From positions 1-64,000 of the forward strand of contig NZ_SSOA01000010.1 of NCBI RefSeq assembly GCF_004801395.1: a stretch of 64,000 nt of DNA, read 5' to 3'. A program made the translations under genes and the position numbers. Shown piece after piece: positions 1-8,647 of the stretch. Position 1 is the first letter of the stretch; every line of letters starts with the position of its first letter. The stretch is from Gillisella terrae (GTDB lineage: Bacteria; Pseudomonadota; Alphaproteobacteria; Rhizobiales; Rhizobiaceae). The notes under the pieces are model-generated. The model saw only the letters and a list, made by a program, of their open reading frames with translations. It had not been told where the DNA came from and did not search any database.

Positions 1-250
1 GCGTTTTATAAAACGCACAAAGGACGCTGTATGTGTCGGAAATCACAGGTTCATTGTTAAAAACCAGCGGGAGCGCCTATCCGATCTCCCTCCTTGTGGG
101 GGAGATGGCTGGCAAGCCAGAGGGGGGTAAACGGCACATAAAGGCGTTTGTGTCGTGTACTATGATATATGGCGCACGGCGCTGTAAGCTTTCTTGTTTC
201 CGTTTGTCTGATCAGAAAAACCGGTTTCCACTTTTCCCTGACAAACTCTA
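1..250. repeat. Composite mosaic palindromic repeat, first copy of a 160-bp direct repeat
   Basis: Positions 1-31 are the right half of a long hairpin whose left half lies outside the window. Positions 1-160 recur at 18178-18337 in the same orientation with two mismatches that I could count. Inside is a module with the short inverted repeat GATCTCCC/GGGGGAGAT. Positions 165-182 resemble the right arm of the GGCGCACGGCGCTGTA hairpin found elsewhere, and 190-249 is the module ending in CCCTGACAAACTCT that also occurs near 3653, 5853, 18365 and 26870. A 72-codon open frame runs through it, but it is repeat sequence and not a credible gene. Confidence 0.8.
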
Positions 251-1147
251 AAGAGGGCGTGTGTGGGTGACATAATTCTCGAAGAAGTCGGAAAACTTGG
301 CCACACGCATGGGCAGCTTTTCATAAGGTGGATAGTACAGGGTCAGCCACAGCGCGGGTGGCTCCCACTCGGGTAAAATCTGTTGCAGGCGGTTGTCGGC
401 AAGGGCCTGCTCAACGATAAACAACGGCAGAAGGGCTATACCTTCGCCATTTTCCGCTAAACGCGCAATCAGATCGCCATTGTTGCCGGCCAGTGTTTTA
501 CCTGCCTTGATTTTGCGCGTTCGCCCGGAGTTGGAAAGCTCCCACGTCTCGCTCAACGAATCCTCGTCATAGGCAAGGCAAGAATGATCGTGCAAGTGTT
601 CTGGCTCCGATGGCGTGCCAAATGCCGCCAGATAGCCGGGAGACGCGACGAGCACACGACGTACGCGGCATATTTTGCGCCAGATTGTTGATTTGTCCTT
701 AGGCGCTTCGGATATCCGGATTGCGAGATCAACGCTATCCGAGACAATATCGATAAAGCGGTCGGTGAGGCTCAGCGAAATCGCAGTATCAGGATATTGC
801 ACCCGAAAACCCGATGCCACATCCGGCAAAATCTGTTGTCCCAAGGACATTGGCGCATTGATGCGCAACAGACCGGCCGTGTCGCCTTGCTGCTCACGCA
901 CCTCTTCGCCCGCCTTTTGAAACTCGGCCAGCAACGGCCCCACCCGCGCGGCATACACCGCACCGGCAGACGTCAACGACACCTGCCGCGTGGTGCGCAG
1001 CAAGAGTTGCACTCCAAGCCTTTCCTCCAGTGCGCCAACGGCGCGTGTCACCGACGGTGCGGTCATGGAAAGCTGGCGCGCCGCCGCCACAAAACTATGC
1101 AGCTCGGCCACGGCCAGAAAGGCCCTGATATCCTGTAAATCGCTCAT
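248..1147 (-). CDS. LysR-family transcriptional regulator of the adjacent dioxygenase operon
   Basis: The 299-residue protein has a winged HTH at about residues 1-60 (DIRAFLAVAELHSFVAAARQ) followed by a LysR substrate-binding domain, the standard family length. It is transcribed divergently from the VOC dioxygenase operon with 147 bp between start codons, the usual arrangement for a LysR protein that controls its neighbour and itself. A perfect 12+1+12 inverted repeat at 1168-1192 in that gap is the likely binding site. The neighbours suggest sensing of a quinone or catechol-like compound, which is inference. The 3' end abuts the composite repeat at 1-250. Confidence 0.9.
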   Translation of the reverse strand: MSDLQDIRAFLAVAELHSFVAAARQLSMTAPSVTRAVGALEERLGVQLLLRTTRQVSLTSAGAVYAARVGPLLAEFQKAGEEVREQQGDTAGLLRINAPMSLGQQILPDVASGFRVQYPDTAISLSLTDRFIDIVSDSVDLAIRISEAPKDKSTIWRKICRVRRVLVASPGYLAAFGTPSEPEHLHDHSCLAYDEDSLSETWELSNSGRTRKIKAGKTLAGNNGDLIARLAENGEGIALLPLFIVEQALADNRLQQILPEWEPPALWLTLYYPPYEKLPMRVAKFSDFFENYVTHTRPL

Positions 1148-1167
1148 GCTGCATTATTACGAAATTT

Positions 1168-1192
1168 GCAATAATATTGTCAATATTATTGC
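1168..1192. promoter_or_regulatory. Candidate LysR operator in divergent promoter region
   Basis: GCAATAATATTG, one central T, then CAATATTATTGC form a perfect 25-bp inverted repeat between the divergent LysR gene and the dioxygenase operon. It contains the T-N11-A pattern typical of LysR boxes. It lies 21 bp upstream of the LysR start, consistent with autoregulation plus activation or repression of the operon. Binding is inferred. Confidence 0.65.
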
Positions 1193-1294
1193 TATTCCGA
1201 TTTTTGCCGATTTGCACCATCTTGTGTCCAACAGAAACACAATGCTTGGCACAACGCCTCGCACAATGTCTGGCAAATCAAAGGAACAGTCATC

Positions 1295-2227
1295 ATGCTT
1301 ACACAGATCAAGGGCCTGCATCACATGACCTCGATGGCCGCCCATGCCCAGCAAAACAGCGACTTTTTCACCAAAATCCTTGGTCTGCGTCGCGTCAAGA
1401 AAACCGTCAATTTTGATGATCCTGAAGTGTATCACCTCTACTATGGCGACGAAGTTGGCACACCCGGCTCGGTGATGACCTACTTCCCCTTTCCGCATAT
1501 TGCACCCGGTCGTCAAGGCACCGGTGAAGTGGGCGAAACCTATTTTGCCGTGCCAAAGGGTGCTTTGTCCTTCTGGAAAGAACGGCTCCTTGCTCATGAC
1601 GTGACCGGGCTAAATGAAAGCGAAGTGTTTGGCGAAAAGCGCCTGCGCTTCGACGGCCCGGACCGCGACAGCTTCTCGCTGATCGAGGTCGATAATGACA
1701 GCCGGATTGGCTGGAAAGGCGGCAGTGTTGCCACGGCAGAGGCCATTCAGGGCTTTCATGGCGCAAGCCTGCGGCTTCAGGATGATGCGGTGACAGGCGA
1801 ATTGCTGCGCTTCATGGGCTATCAGCAGGTCGATAAGCAGGGCAACCACACCCGCTTTGCCATTGAAGGCGGCAATGGTGCCGATTTCATCGATATCGAA
1901 ACGGTACCGCAAGCCGCCAGAGCCCGTCCGGGCGCTGGCTCGGTCCATCACATTGCCTTTGCGGTCGAAAACCGCGCCGCACAATTGGAAGTGCGCAAGG
2001 CATTGATGGACACGGGCTATAACGTGACCCCGGTGATTGATCGCGATTACTTCTGGGCCATCTACTTCCGCACACCCGGCGGCGTACTGTTTGAAATTGC
2101 CACCAACGAGCCCGGTTTTGATCGGGACGAAGACACAGCCCATCTCGGAGAAGCGCTGAAACTGCCCACCCGTTATGAGGCTCATCGCGAGCATATCGAG
2201 CAATTGCTCGAACCCATTACCGATTAA
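1295..2227 (+). CDS. Ring-cleaving dioxygenase, two-domain VOC (glyoxalase/bleomycin-resistance) family, MhqO-like
   Basis: The 310-residue protein has two vicinal-oxygen-chelate domains. Candidate metal ligands are H9/H10 in GLHHM, the histidines of SVHHIAFAV near residue 218 and the glutamate of GVLFEIATN near residue 266. Size and arrangement match MhqO/MhqE-type dioxygenases that cleave hydroquinone-like rings. It is first in an operon with an alpha/beta hydrolase 45 bp downstream and a pirin, the mhq-type detoxification set known from Bacillus and found in many proteobacteria. The real substrate cannot be read from sequence. Confidence 0.85.
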   Translation: MLTQIKGLHHMTSMAAHAQQNSDFFTKILGLRRVKKTVNFDDPEVYHLYYGDEVGTPGSVMTYFPFPHIAPGRQGTGEVGETYFAVPKGALSFWKERLLAHDVTGLNESEVFGEKRLRFDGPDRDSFSLIEVDNDSRIGWKGGSVATAEAIQGFHGASLRLQDDAVTGELLRFMGYQQVDKQGNHTRFAIEGGNGADFIDIETVPQAARARPGAGSVHHIAFAVENRAAQLEVRKALMDTGYNVTPVIDRDYFWAIYFRTPGGVLFEIATNEPGFDRDEDTAHLGEALKLPTRYEAHREHIEQLLEPITD

Positions 2228-2272
2228 TCTTTTATCCGGCGGGGCACCGCCCCGCCACCGGAGGCTTAACGC

Positions 2273-2881
2273 ATGACAAGCTCTCATTATTTTGCACTGA
2301 CACGCGACCCAAAGGGCGATGCTCCTCTGATCTTCGCCTTCCATGGTACGGGAGGCAATGAACACCAGTTTTCCGAACTGGTCGAGCAGATCGTGCCCGG
2401 TTCAGGTTTGGTGTCACCGCGCGGTGATGTGTCGGAACATGGTGCTCTCAGGTTCTTTCGCCGCACCGGCGAAGGTGTCTATGACATGGCCGATCTTGCC
2501 GAGCGTAGCGAGAAAATGGCGGCATTCATTGCCGACCATAAGGCAGCCAACCCCGGTCGCGCGGTCTATGGCCTTGGCTATTCCAATGGAGCCAATATTC
2601 TCGCAGCCGTTGCTTTCAAGCACGGTGATCTGTTTGACCGAATGGCCCTTTTGCATCCGCTCATTCCGTGGCGGCCTGCCGACAATGCACAATTGTCGGA
2701 CAAACGAGTGCTGATCACCGCGGGACGGCGCGACCCGATTTGTCCTCTGCCTCTGACTGAACGCCTCATCGACTATTTTGAAACTCAGGGCAGCCACATC
2801 GACACCAGCATTCACGATGGCGGCCACGAAATCCGCCAGGACGAACTCTTGGCTCTGCAAGGCTTCTTAACTGCACCATAA
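2273..2881 (+). CDS. Alpha/beta hydrolase, carboxylesterase/phospholipase family (MhqD-like)
   Basis: At 202 residues it has the length of compact carboxylesterases. The nucleophile elbow GYSNG puts the serine near residue 103, the acid is probably the Asp of GRRDP near 153 and the base the His of DGGHE near 184. An oxyanion-hole-like FHGTGG lies near residue 25. It follows the ring-cleaving dioxygenase and precedes a pirin, matching MhqD in quinone-resistance operons, where it probably hydrolyses the ring-fission product (inference). The start has an upstream GGAGG-like sequence (2260s). Confidence 0.85.
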   Translation: MTSSHYFALTRDPKGDAPLIFAFHGTGGNEHQFSELVEQIVPGSGLVSPRGDVSEHGALRFFRRTGEGVYDMADLAERSEKMAAFIADHKAANPGRAVYGLGYSNGANILAAVAFKHGDLFDRMALLHPLIPWRPADNAQLSDKRVLITAGRRDPICPLPLTERLIDYFETQGSHIDTSIHDGGHEIRQDELLALQGFLTAP

Positions 2882-2952
2882 AGTGTGTCGCATGTCCGTA
2901 TCGTTTCACTGAAAACAGTGAAATGCGACATGCCTGAACAGGAGTGAAAACA

Positions 2953-3654
2953 ATGATCCTGATCCACGAAGCGATGAACCGCGGCCATACCGATATGGGC
3001 TGGCTGAAGAGTGATCACAGCTTTTCCTTTGGCGGCTTTCTCGACCCCACCCGCATGGGCTATGCCAGCTTGCGGGTGATCAATGAAGACCGTATCGTAC
3101 CGGGATCAGGTTTTGGTGCCCATGCCCATCAGGACATGGACATTCTGACTCTGGTGCTATCCGGCCAGCTCAAGCATGAGGATACATTGGGCAACGTCGC
3201 CACCATCTGCCCGGGCGAGGTGCAATTGATGTCAGCGGGCAGCGGAATCACCCATTCGGAAATGAACGCATCGGACAGTGAGGGTGCACATTTTCTGCAA
3301 ATCTGGATGATTCCAGACACCAAAGGCGGCGCGCCCATCTATCAGCAAACCAACCTGCCAGCCAAGGAGGTGGCAAGTGATTGGACTTTGCTGGCCAGCG
3401 GCAAAGCCGAGGATCAAGCGCTACGGCTTCTCTCCGATAGTCGTGTGTCAATTGCCTATCCACGCGAAGGCATGACCACACAGATCCCAAGAGAAGCGGG
3501 CCGGGTCTATTTCATCCAGATTGTCGAGGGGCTGGCAACCGTCGATGGTGAACGGTTTGGTGCCGGAGATGGCTTGCAAATTGGCACCGAAGAGATGCCC
3601 AATCTCCATTGGGTGACCGATGGTCAGGCGCTGTTGTTTGACATGCGGCCTTAG
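2953..3654 (+). CDS. Pirin family protein (YhaK-like bicupin)
   Basis: A bicupin with the pirin N-domain metal motif HAHQDMDILTLVLSGQLKHE and a GSGITHSEMN segment. The E. coli homologues YhaK and YhhW are redox-sensitive or quercetinase-like proteins. I chose ATG 2953, eight bases after AGGAG, giving 233 residues; an in-frame GTG at 2944 overlaps that ribosome-binding site. It is third in the mhq-like operon, 71 bp after the hydrolase. Its TAG stop lies exactly at the edge of a mosaic repeat starting at 3653, so insertion may have trimmed the native end. Confidence 0.85.
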   Translation: MILIHEAMNRGHTDMGWLKSDHSFSFGGFLDPTRMGYASLRVINEDRIVPGSGFGAHAHQDMDILTLVLSGQLKHEDTLGNVATICPGEVQLMSAGSGITHSEMNASDSEGAHFLQIWMIPDTKGGAPIYQQTNLPAKEVASDWTLLASGKAEDQALRLLSDSRVSIAYPREGMTTQIPREAGRVYFIQIVEGLATVDGERFGAGDGLQIGTEEMPNLHWVTDGQALLFDMRP

Positions 3655-3765
3655 AGTTTGTCAGGGAGAAGTGGAATCCGGTTTTCCCGAATAGACAAAC
3701 GAAAATACAGAAATCGAGAGCTACAGCGTCCTTTGTGCGCCCTATATGGCGAACGGCGCTGTGAG
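3653..3765. repeat. Mosaic palindromic repeat after the pirin gene
   Basis: Two modules: 3653-3712, AGAGTTTGTCAGGGA followed by GGTTTTCCC and ACAAACGAAAA, related to the modules at 190-249 and 5854; and 3721-3762, an imperfect hairpin built on CTACAGCGTCCTTTGTGCG with right arm GGCGCTGTG. Confidence 0.75.
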
Positions 3766-3797
3766 CGGCTCTCACGCTTTATGACAGGAAGGACCAG

Positions 3798-3833
3798 ACC
3801 GGGACTGTTTGGAAAGACAGCCCCGGTTTTATT
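3798..3833 (+). terminator. Rho-independent terminator of the dioxygenase-hydrolase-pirin operon
   Basis: ACCGGGACTGT pairs with ACAGCCCCGGT (11 positions, one mismatch) across the 8-nt loop TTGGAAAG and runs directly into TTTTATT. It lies between this operon and the convergent ABC exporter gene. Confidence 0.75.
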
Positions 3834-3874
3834 ACAGCGCCGTTCGTCATAAATGGCAGACAGGCTTTGCGAGT

Positions 3875-5644
3875 TTAGCCGATGGTCGCCAGTTGGCGAT
3901 AACGTCCATCCGCCGCCATGAGTTGATCGTGGCTTCCCACTTCAACAATGCGTCCCTCTTCGAGCACCACGATCTGGTCCGCCTGACGCACGGTGGACAG
4001 GCGATGGGCGATCGAAACCACTGTTCGATCTCGACGCGCAACAAGCGCTGCGGACAGAGCACTTTCTGTCTGCGGATCGAGCGCACTGGTTGCCTCATCA
4101 AGCAACAGAATGCGCGGATTGCGCAAAATGGTGCGGGCCAGCGAAAGCCTCTGCCGCTCGCCCCCCGAAAACTGGTAGCCGCGCTCGCCGACCTCGGTTT
4201 GCAACCCTTTGGGAAGGCTGGCCACTTTTTCGCGCAGTTGGGCAAGTGCAAGCGCCTGTTCGATCTCTGCCGCCGACGCTTCGGGCTTGGCGAAGCGCAG
4301 GTTTTCTTCGATGCTGGCGTTGAGCAGAAACGGATCCTGCGTCACAACACCCAGAATATGCGAGAGTGTCTCAAAGCTGAAATCCTTGAGGTCGATCCCA
4401 TCCAGCGTGACCCGGCCGCGATCAGGATCATAAAGGCGTGCGAGGAGATAGCCCAGCGTGCTCTTGCCCGAGCCGGTGCTGCCGACAATCGCCGTGTGCG
4501 TACCAGCTTTGATACGCAACGTGATGTGGTCAAGCGTCTGGCGCTCGGAGGCAGGATAGGAAAAGCAGACGTCTTCAAAGGCGATATCACAGCGCATGGC
4601 GTTGATATCAACGTCGACTGGGTTTTCGGGCTCGACAAGTGTAGGCTTGGTATCGAGGTAGCCGAACACGCGCGTGAGAAGCGCACGGGCTTTGCGCAGT
4701 TCAACCCTTGCCTCAAACAATTCGAGCATGGGCCAGAGCAATTGCTCTTGCAATGCAATGAGGGCAACCAGCGTTCCGATCGACACACCGAATCCGTAGG
4801 CGAGCATCAAGCCGCCGATGAGAAAAGTCAGCGAGGGCAGGATATCGAGCGCAAACATGATGATGGCAATTTCCCACTGACCGGCTGTGTGGGATCGCAA
4901 TTCCAGCCGCGCAACGTCGGACGATGTCTCGCGAAAGAGCCGCACGAGGTGGCGCGAGCGCCCCATGGTGCGACCGAGGATAAAGCCTCCCGCCGACAGA
5001 GATTCGGTGACAGTGGCTGACATGTCGGCAATCCGCTCCTGCTGCTCGAAGGTGAGGCGCTCACGCAGAGCCGCCACACGGTTGTTAAGCCACAGCAGGA
5101 CTGGCATGAAAGCGAGTGACGCAAACGCCAGACGCCAGTCAAGCAGGATCATTGCCACCACGGTTGTCAGCACCACGCTGACATTGCGGGCAACATCGGT
5201 GGCGGTATTGGTGAACAGGGACTGTAGACCGGCAATATCGCTCGACATGCGCGACTGGACCTCGCCGGTTCGCGCCGTGGAAAAAAAGGCAAGCGACAGC
5301 GATTGCAGATGCTCATAGAGGGTGACGCGAAGCTCATGCATAAGCTGCTGGCCGATGTGCGTTGACACATAGGCTTGCAACACGCCCGCAACGGCCGACA
5401 GGACGGCAACACCAATAAGACCGGCGCAGAGCCAGACCAGCAAGGAGGCGTCGCGCGCTGGCAATGCATCGTCGATGATGGCACGCATCATGAAGGGCGT
5501 CGTTGCCCCTGAGATGCCTGCGACGATGATCAGGCCGAGAACAGTCAACAAAGCCTTGCGGTGCGGGCGAAAGAGCGCAAACACACGCCTCCAGGGCGTA
5601 TGCTGCTGCGCAGAAGTCTCATAGTCTGCGAAATCATCATCCAT
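3875..5644 (-). CDS. ABC transporter, fused permease-ATPase (MsbA/LmrA-type exporter half)
   Basis: A 589-residue half transporter. About six membrane segments occupy residues 30-320, starting near LLTVLGLIIVAGISGATTPF. The nucleotide-binding domain has Walker A GSTGSGKST near residue 388, signature FSGGERQRLS near 490, Walker B RILLLDEATSALD near 508 and H-loop SIAHRLST. It should act as a homodimer exporting a hydrophobic compound, lipid or drug; the substrate is unknown. No partner half transporter or regulator adjoins it, and the dioxygenase operon converges on it. Confidence 0.9.
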   Translation of the reverse strand: MDDDFADYETSAQQHTPWRRVFALFRPHRKALLTVLGLIIVAGISGATTPFMMRAIIDDALPARDASLLVWLCAGLIGVAVLSAVAGVLQAYVSTHIGQQLMHELRVTLYEHLQSLSLAFFSTARTGEVQSRMSSDIAGLQSLFTNTATDVARNVSVVLTTVVAMILLDWRLAFASLAFMPVLLWLNNRVAALRERLTFEQQERIADMSATVTESLSAGGFILGRTMGRSRHLVRLFRETSSDVARLELRSHTAGQWEIAIIMFALDILPSLTFLIGGLMLAYGFGVSIGTLVALIALQEQLLWPMLELFEARVELRKARALLTRVFGYLDTKPTLVEPENPVDVDINAMRCDIAFEDVCFSYPASERQTLDHITLRIKAGTHTAIVGSTGSGKSTLGYLLARLYDPDRGRVTLDGIDLKDFSFETLSHILGVVTQDPFLLNASIEENLRFAKPEASAAEIEQALALAQLREKVASLPKGLQTEVGERGYQFSGGERQRLSLARTILRNPRILLLDEATSALDPQTESALSAALVARRDRTVVSIAHRLSTVRQADQIVVLEEGRIVEVGSHDQLMAADGRYRQLATIG

Positions 5645-6256
5645 GGTCTGAACTTGTACATTCGTTGGGATTGCCGATATCTACGGTCGTTACAAACCGC
5701 AAAATCCATACCTTCCGGCATAGCGTCTTTGCCAGCGTCTTTCGGATCGGCGCGCCGGATTCACACGCAAAAGGCTAGCAAAGTCGATTTGAGACCACGT
5801 GGAGATTCTGTGTAGATTATGTGGATTAGACATATTCGTCACGGCTACGGCCTAGAGTTTGTCAGGGAAAAGTGGAATCCGGTTTTCCCGAATAGACAAA
5901 CGAAAACACGGGAATCGAGAGTCTGTCTGGTTCAATTTGAACCTGACAGACTCTAGTTCCTTAAATCGGAGTGGATTTGCGGAGAAAATTATGTTTTGCG
6001 CTTTTTCAAGCAAAGGAATTGCCATCGACCGATCCAATCAATACATAAGTGTACTGAATAAATGTCAGTAGATTAAAAGTGCTACCACATCCTTTGTGTG
6101 CCAGGTTTGATGAGAAGCGCCGTAACGTCTCTACTGATGCCGTCGGCACGCATGGGCAGACTCGGCAGACATCGGCTTCACATTCTTTAAAGCGAGGCAT
6201 GGTTGAATGTCCGCGCCAAAATCCGCTAAACTGATGTGACATCAAGGAGCAACCTC
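5645..6256. other. 612-bp intergenic region with palindromic repeats
   Basis: This gap separates the divergent ABC exporter and TetR genes. The first 200 bp show no gene and should hold the exporter promoter. A mosaic repeat occupies 5853-5993 and a decayed arm 6070-6125. The last 130 bp before the TetR start hold its promoter; I could not assign -35/-10 boxes with confidence. Confidence 0.6.
5853..6125. repeat. Mosaic palindromic repeat, split copy
   Basis: Modules in order: 5854-5912 (AGAGTTTGTCAGGGAAAAG with ACAAACGAAAACA), 5919-5956 (an inverted repeat around GGTTCAATTTGAACC with arms AGAGTCTGTC and GACAGACTCT), 5957-5993 (a CCTTAAATCGG...GAGAAAATTATG module, degenerate), then after 76 unrelated bases a decayed AGATTAAAAGTGCTAC arm at 6070-6125. 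The order of modules differs from other copies, showing their mosaic nature. Confidence 0.75.
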
Positions 6257-6967
6257 ATGTCGACTCAGCAGATCGAAATGTCCGACGACAGTGCGGACAG
6301 CGATATGGAAAGTGCTGAGCGGGCACAAACGCTCACCAGATCAGACTGGCTTGCACTGGCTCTGGAAACCCTCGTTTCGGCGGGGATAGACAGAGTGAAG
6401 ATTCTGATCATGGCCAAGCAGCTGGGCGTTGCTCGCTCAAGCTTTTACTGGCATTTCCAGAGCAGCGACGAACTCCACAAAGCCATGCTGGACGAATGGC
6501 TGCAAAAGAACACAGGTCCGATCATAGAGCGGGCGATGCGCCCCGAACCTGATATTATCCGCGCCGTCATCTCCGTTTTCGAGTGCTGGTTTGACGACCA
6601 TCTTTTCGATCCAAAACTGGACATTGCTGTCCGGCTTTGGGCGCGAAGGTCGAGCGTCGTTCATACTGTCGTGGAGCAGGCAGATGCCATGCGGGTCGAT
6701 GCCTTGACCAAAATGTTTCTGCGCTATGACTATCCCCCAATCGAAGCGACGGTGCGCGCTCGGGTAATTTATTTCACCCAGATCGGTCAGTATACGCTCG
6801 ACAGCATCGAAGCGCCGAACATCCGTTTTTCCTACGGCCCTGAGTATCTGCACTCCTTTACAGGCAAACGGCCCGATGATCGTCAGATCGCCGAGTTGAA
6901 TACAAAAATCCGTCAGTTCTACCCGGATTTTCAACCTGCCTTCTCGGGTCTGTCAGGTTCAAGTTGA
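6257..6967 (+). CDS. TetR/AcrR-family transcriptional regulator
   Basis: A 236-residue protein with an N-terminal HTH (IDRVKILIMAKQLGVARSSF, then YWHF) and an all-alpha ligand domain. I chose ATG 6257 with AAGGAGC eight bases upstream; an in-frame ATG at 6236 lacks a clear ribosome-binding site. It lies about 1.1 kb upstream of soxB on the same strand, so control of sarcosine or methylamine-type catabolism is possible but unproven. The last six residues (GLSGSS) and the stop are encoded by a mosaic repeat beginning at about 6948, implying the original C-terminus was replaced. Confidence 0.85.
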   Translation: MSTQQIEMSDDSADSDMESAERAQTLTRSDWLALALETLVSAGIDRVKILIMAKQLGVARSSFYWHFQSSDELHKAMLDEWLQKNTGPIIERAMRPEPDIIRAVISVFECWFDDHLFDPKLDIAVRLWARRSSVVHTVVEQADAMRVDALTKMFLRYDYPPIEATVRARVIYFTQIGQYTLDSIEAPNIRFSYGPEYLHSFTGKRPDDRQIAELNTKIRQFYPDFQPAFSGLSGSS

Positions 6968-7086
6968 ACCAGACTGACCCCAAGGCACAATTCCTTAAAT
7001 CGGAATCGATTTAAGGAGAAAATTATGCAGCAGATCAAAAGCGTTACGGCGTCCTTCGTGCGCCATATGTGGTGAGAGGCGCTGTA
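6948..7086. repeat. Mosaic palindromic repeat overlapping the end of the TetR gene
   Basis: 6948-6978 is the GGTTCAAGTTGAACC inverted-repeat module with flanks GTCTGTCA and AGACTGAC. 6988-7030 is the module CCTTAAATCGGAATCGATTT with AATTATGCAG, and 7040-7086 a decayed GCGTTACGGCGTCC...GGCGCTGTA hairpin. The first 20 bases lie inside the TetR reading frame. Confidence 0.85.
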
Positions 7087-7156
7087 GAGCATATCGTGCT
7101 GTATGGACACATGTGTACGTTCATGGCATTGTGAGCCAAATCCTGGAGGCTTTCCC

Positions 7157-7335
7157 GTGAAGAATTATCGTGTTGCGATTATCAGCGATGGCGTCGGCGG
7201 CGTTTCGGCGGCATACCATTTTGCAAAATATGGCTGGACTGACAGCGGGATCGAACCAGCACACGCGTGGGTTATGTTACCTCCAGCGGATATGGTCACA
7301 CGATAGGCAAAAGCTTTACCACCTGCGGCGGCCCC
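7157..7335 (+). pseudogene. Collapsed remnant of a dimethylglycine/sarcosine-dehydrogenase-like gene
   Basis: From the GTG at 7157 (preceded by GGAGGC) the frame reads KNYRVAIISDGVGGVSAAYH, then FAKYGWTD, a good match to the FAD-binding N-terminus of DMGDH-type oxidoreductases, although the dinucleotide motif is damaged (SDGVGG instead of GGGVVG). The frame soon ends. In the +1 frame, from about 7264, MGYVTSSGYGHTIGKSF resembles the C-terminal GcvT-domain end of the same family. So first and last parts of an ~800-codon gene seem joined by a large internal deletion, directly upstream of soxB. Family recognition is from memory. Confidence 0.6.
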
Positions 7336-7386
7336 ACCGGACCGCCGGTCCGATACCGCCGACGTCGATTGCAGAAGGCCCAAGGC

Positions 7387-8640
7387 ATGACCCGACATTA
7401 CTCCGCCCTGACACTGCTCAAGGAAGGGCTGAACGATCAGAAAGGCTGGGAAAAAGCCTGGACGTCTCCAGAACCGAAGCCGCGCTATGATGTCGTTATC
7501 ATCGGCGGCGGCGGGCATGGGCTGGCAACCGCCTATTATCTCGCCAAGACACACGGCATCACCAATGTCGCGATCATCGAAAAGGGCTGGCTGGGCGGCG
7601 GCAATACAGGCCGTAACACGACGATCGTGCGGTCGAACTATTTCTTCCCCGAAAGTGTGCGGCTCTATGAGCTCGCACTGAAGCTCTATGAGGGGCTTTC
7701 AGTCGAGTTGAATTACAACATCATGTTGTCGCAACGGGGCATGGTGACGGTTGCGCACACGCCAGCGCAGATGGAAATGTCCGCGCGGATCGTGAATGCC
7801 ATGCAGATCAATGGCACGGATGCCGAACTTTTCGGGCCTGACGACATTCGCCGCGTCCTGCCGCTTTACAATTTCAGTCCTGATGCGCGTTACCCGGCGC
7901 TCGGCGGCGTCTGGCAAGCTCGATCCGGCACAGCCCGGCACGATGCCGTAGCATGGGGCTATGCGCGCGCTGCCTCAGCGCTTGGCGTCGACATTATCCA
8001 GCAATGTGAGGTCGATGAATTCATCATCGAAGGCGGACGTTGCCGGGGTGTAAAAACCACCAAGGGCGACATTCGTGCCGATCGCGTTGCCATGGCCGTC
8101 GCCGGGCACTCTTCAGTGTTGGCTGCCAAAGCTGGCTTCCGGCTCCCCATTGTCTCCTATGCGTTGCAGGCCTGCGTGTCCGAACCCGTCAAACCGGCGC
8201 TGGATACGGTTGTGCTATCCCTTGGAACCGGCACCTATGCCAGCCAGTCCGACAAAGGTGAAATGGTTGTCGGCGGTGGGCTCGACAGGATTCCGTCCTA
8301 TGGACAGCGTGGCAATCTGCCCGTGCTTGAAACCGTTGTTTCCGGCCTGCTGGAAATGTTTCCGTCATTTCGCCAGCTGAAGCTGATGCGTCAGTGGGCA
8401 GGCATTGTCGATGTCGTTCCCGACAGCTCCCCGATCATTGGCGAGACACCGCTGCCGGGTCTTTTCATGAACTGCGGATGGGGGACCGGCGGTTTCAAGG
8501 CCATTCCAGCCGGCGGCACGCTACTGGCCCATCTGCTGGCAACCGGCCAGCACCATGACATTTCCCGTCCATTTGATCTTGACCGTTTTGCCCGTGGGCG
8601 CCTCATCGACGAGGCTGCCGGGTCCGGCATCGCACATTGA
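7387..8640 (+). CDS. soxB: Sarcosine oxidase beta subunit
   Basis: This subunit carries the covalent FMN and noncovalent FAD site that oxidises sarcosine (N-methylglycine) to glycine in the cytoplasmic SoxBDAG heterotetramer. The FAD dinucleotide motif DVVIIGGGGHGLATAYYLAK starts near residue 34, and LGGGNTGRNTTIVRSNYF is typical of SoxB. ATG 7387 gives 417 residues, the usual family size, and the N-terminus MTRHYSALTLLKEGL is typical. The frame is open further upstream but through the pseudogene. First of four tightly packed genes, soxB-soxD-soxA-soxG, in the classical order. Confidence 0.95.
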   Translation: MTRHYSALTLLKEGLNDQKGWEKAWTSPEPKPRYDVVIIGGGGHGLATAYYLAKTHGITNVAIIEKGWLGGGNTGRNTTIVRSNYFFPESVRLYELALKLYEGLSVELNYNIMLSQRGMVTVAHTPAQMEMSARIVNAMQINGTDAELFGPDDIRRVLPLYNFSPDARYPALGGVWQARSGTARHDAVAWGYARAASALGVDIIQQCEVDEFIIEGGRCRGVKTTKGDIRADRVAMAVAGHSSVLAAKAGFRLPIVSYALQACVSEPVKPALDTVVLSLGTGTYASQSDKGEMVVGGGLDRIPSYGQRGNLPVLETVVSGLLEMFPSFRQLKLMRQWAGIVDVVPDSSPIIGETPLPGLFMNCGWGTGGFKAIPAGGTLLAHLLATGQHHDISRPFDLDRFARGRLIDEAAGSGIAH

Positions 8641-8647
8641 GGAACCC

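Noticed and set aside
33..251. 72-codon ORF, repeated with a longer frame at 18210-18845
   Set aside because: It is translation of the 160-bp mosaic repeat; only the part after ATG 18498 looks like a real gene.
3809..5020. A 403-codon open frame on the plus strand opposite the ABC exporter
   Set aside because: It is antisense to a clearly conserved ABC protein, is rich in Arg/His/Gln and shows no domain; a shadow of codon bias.
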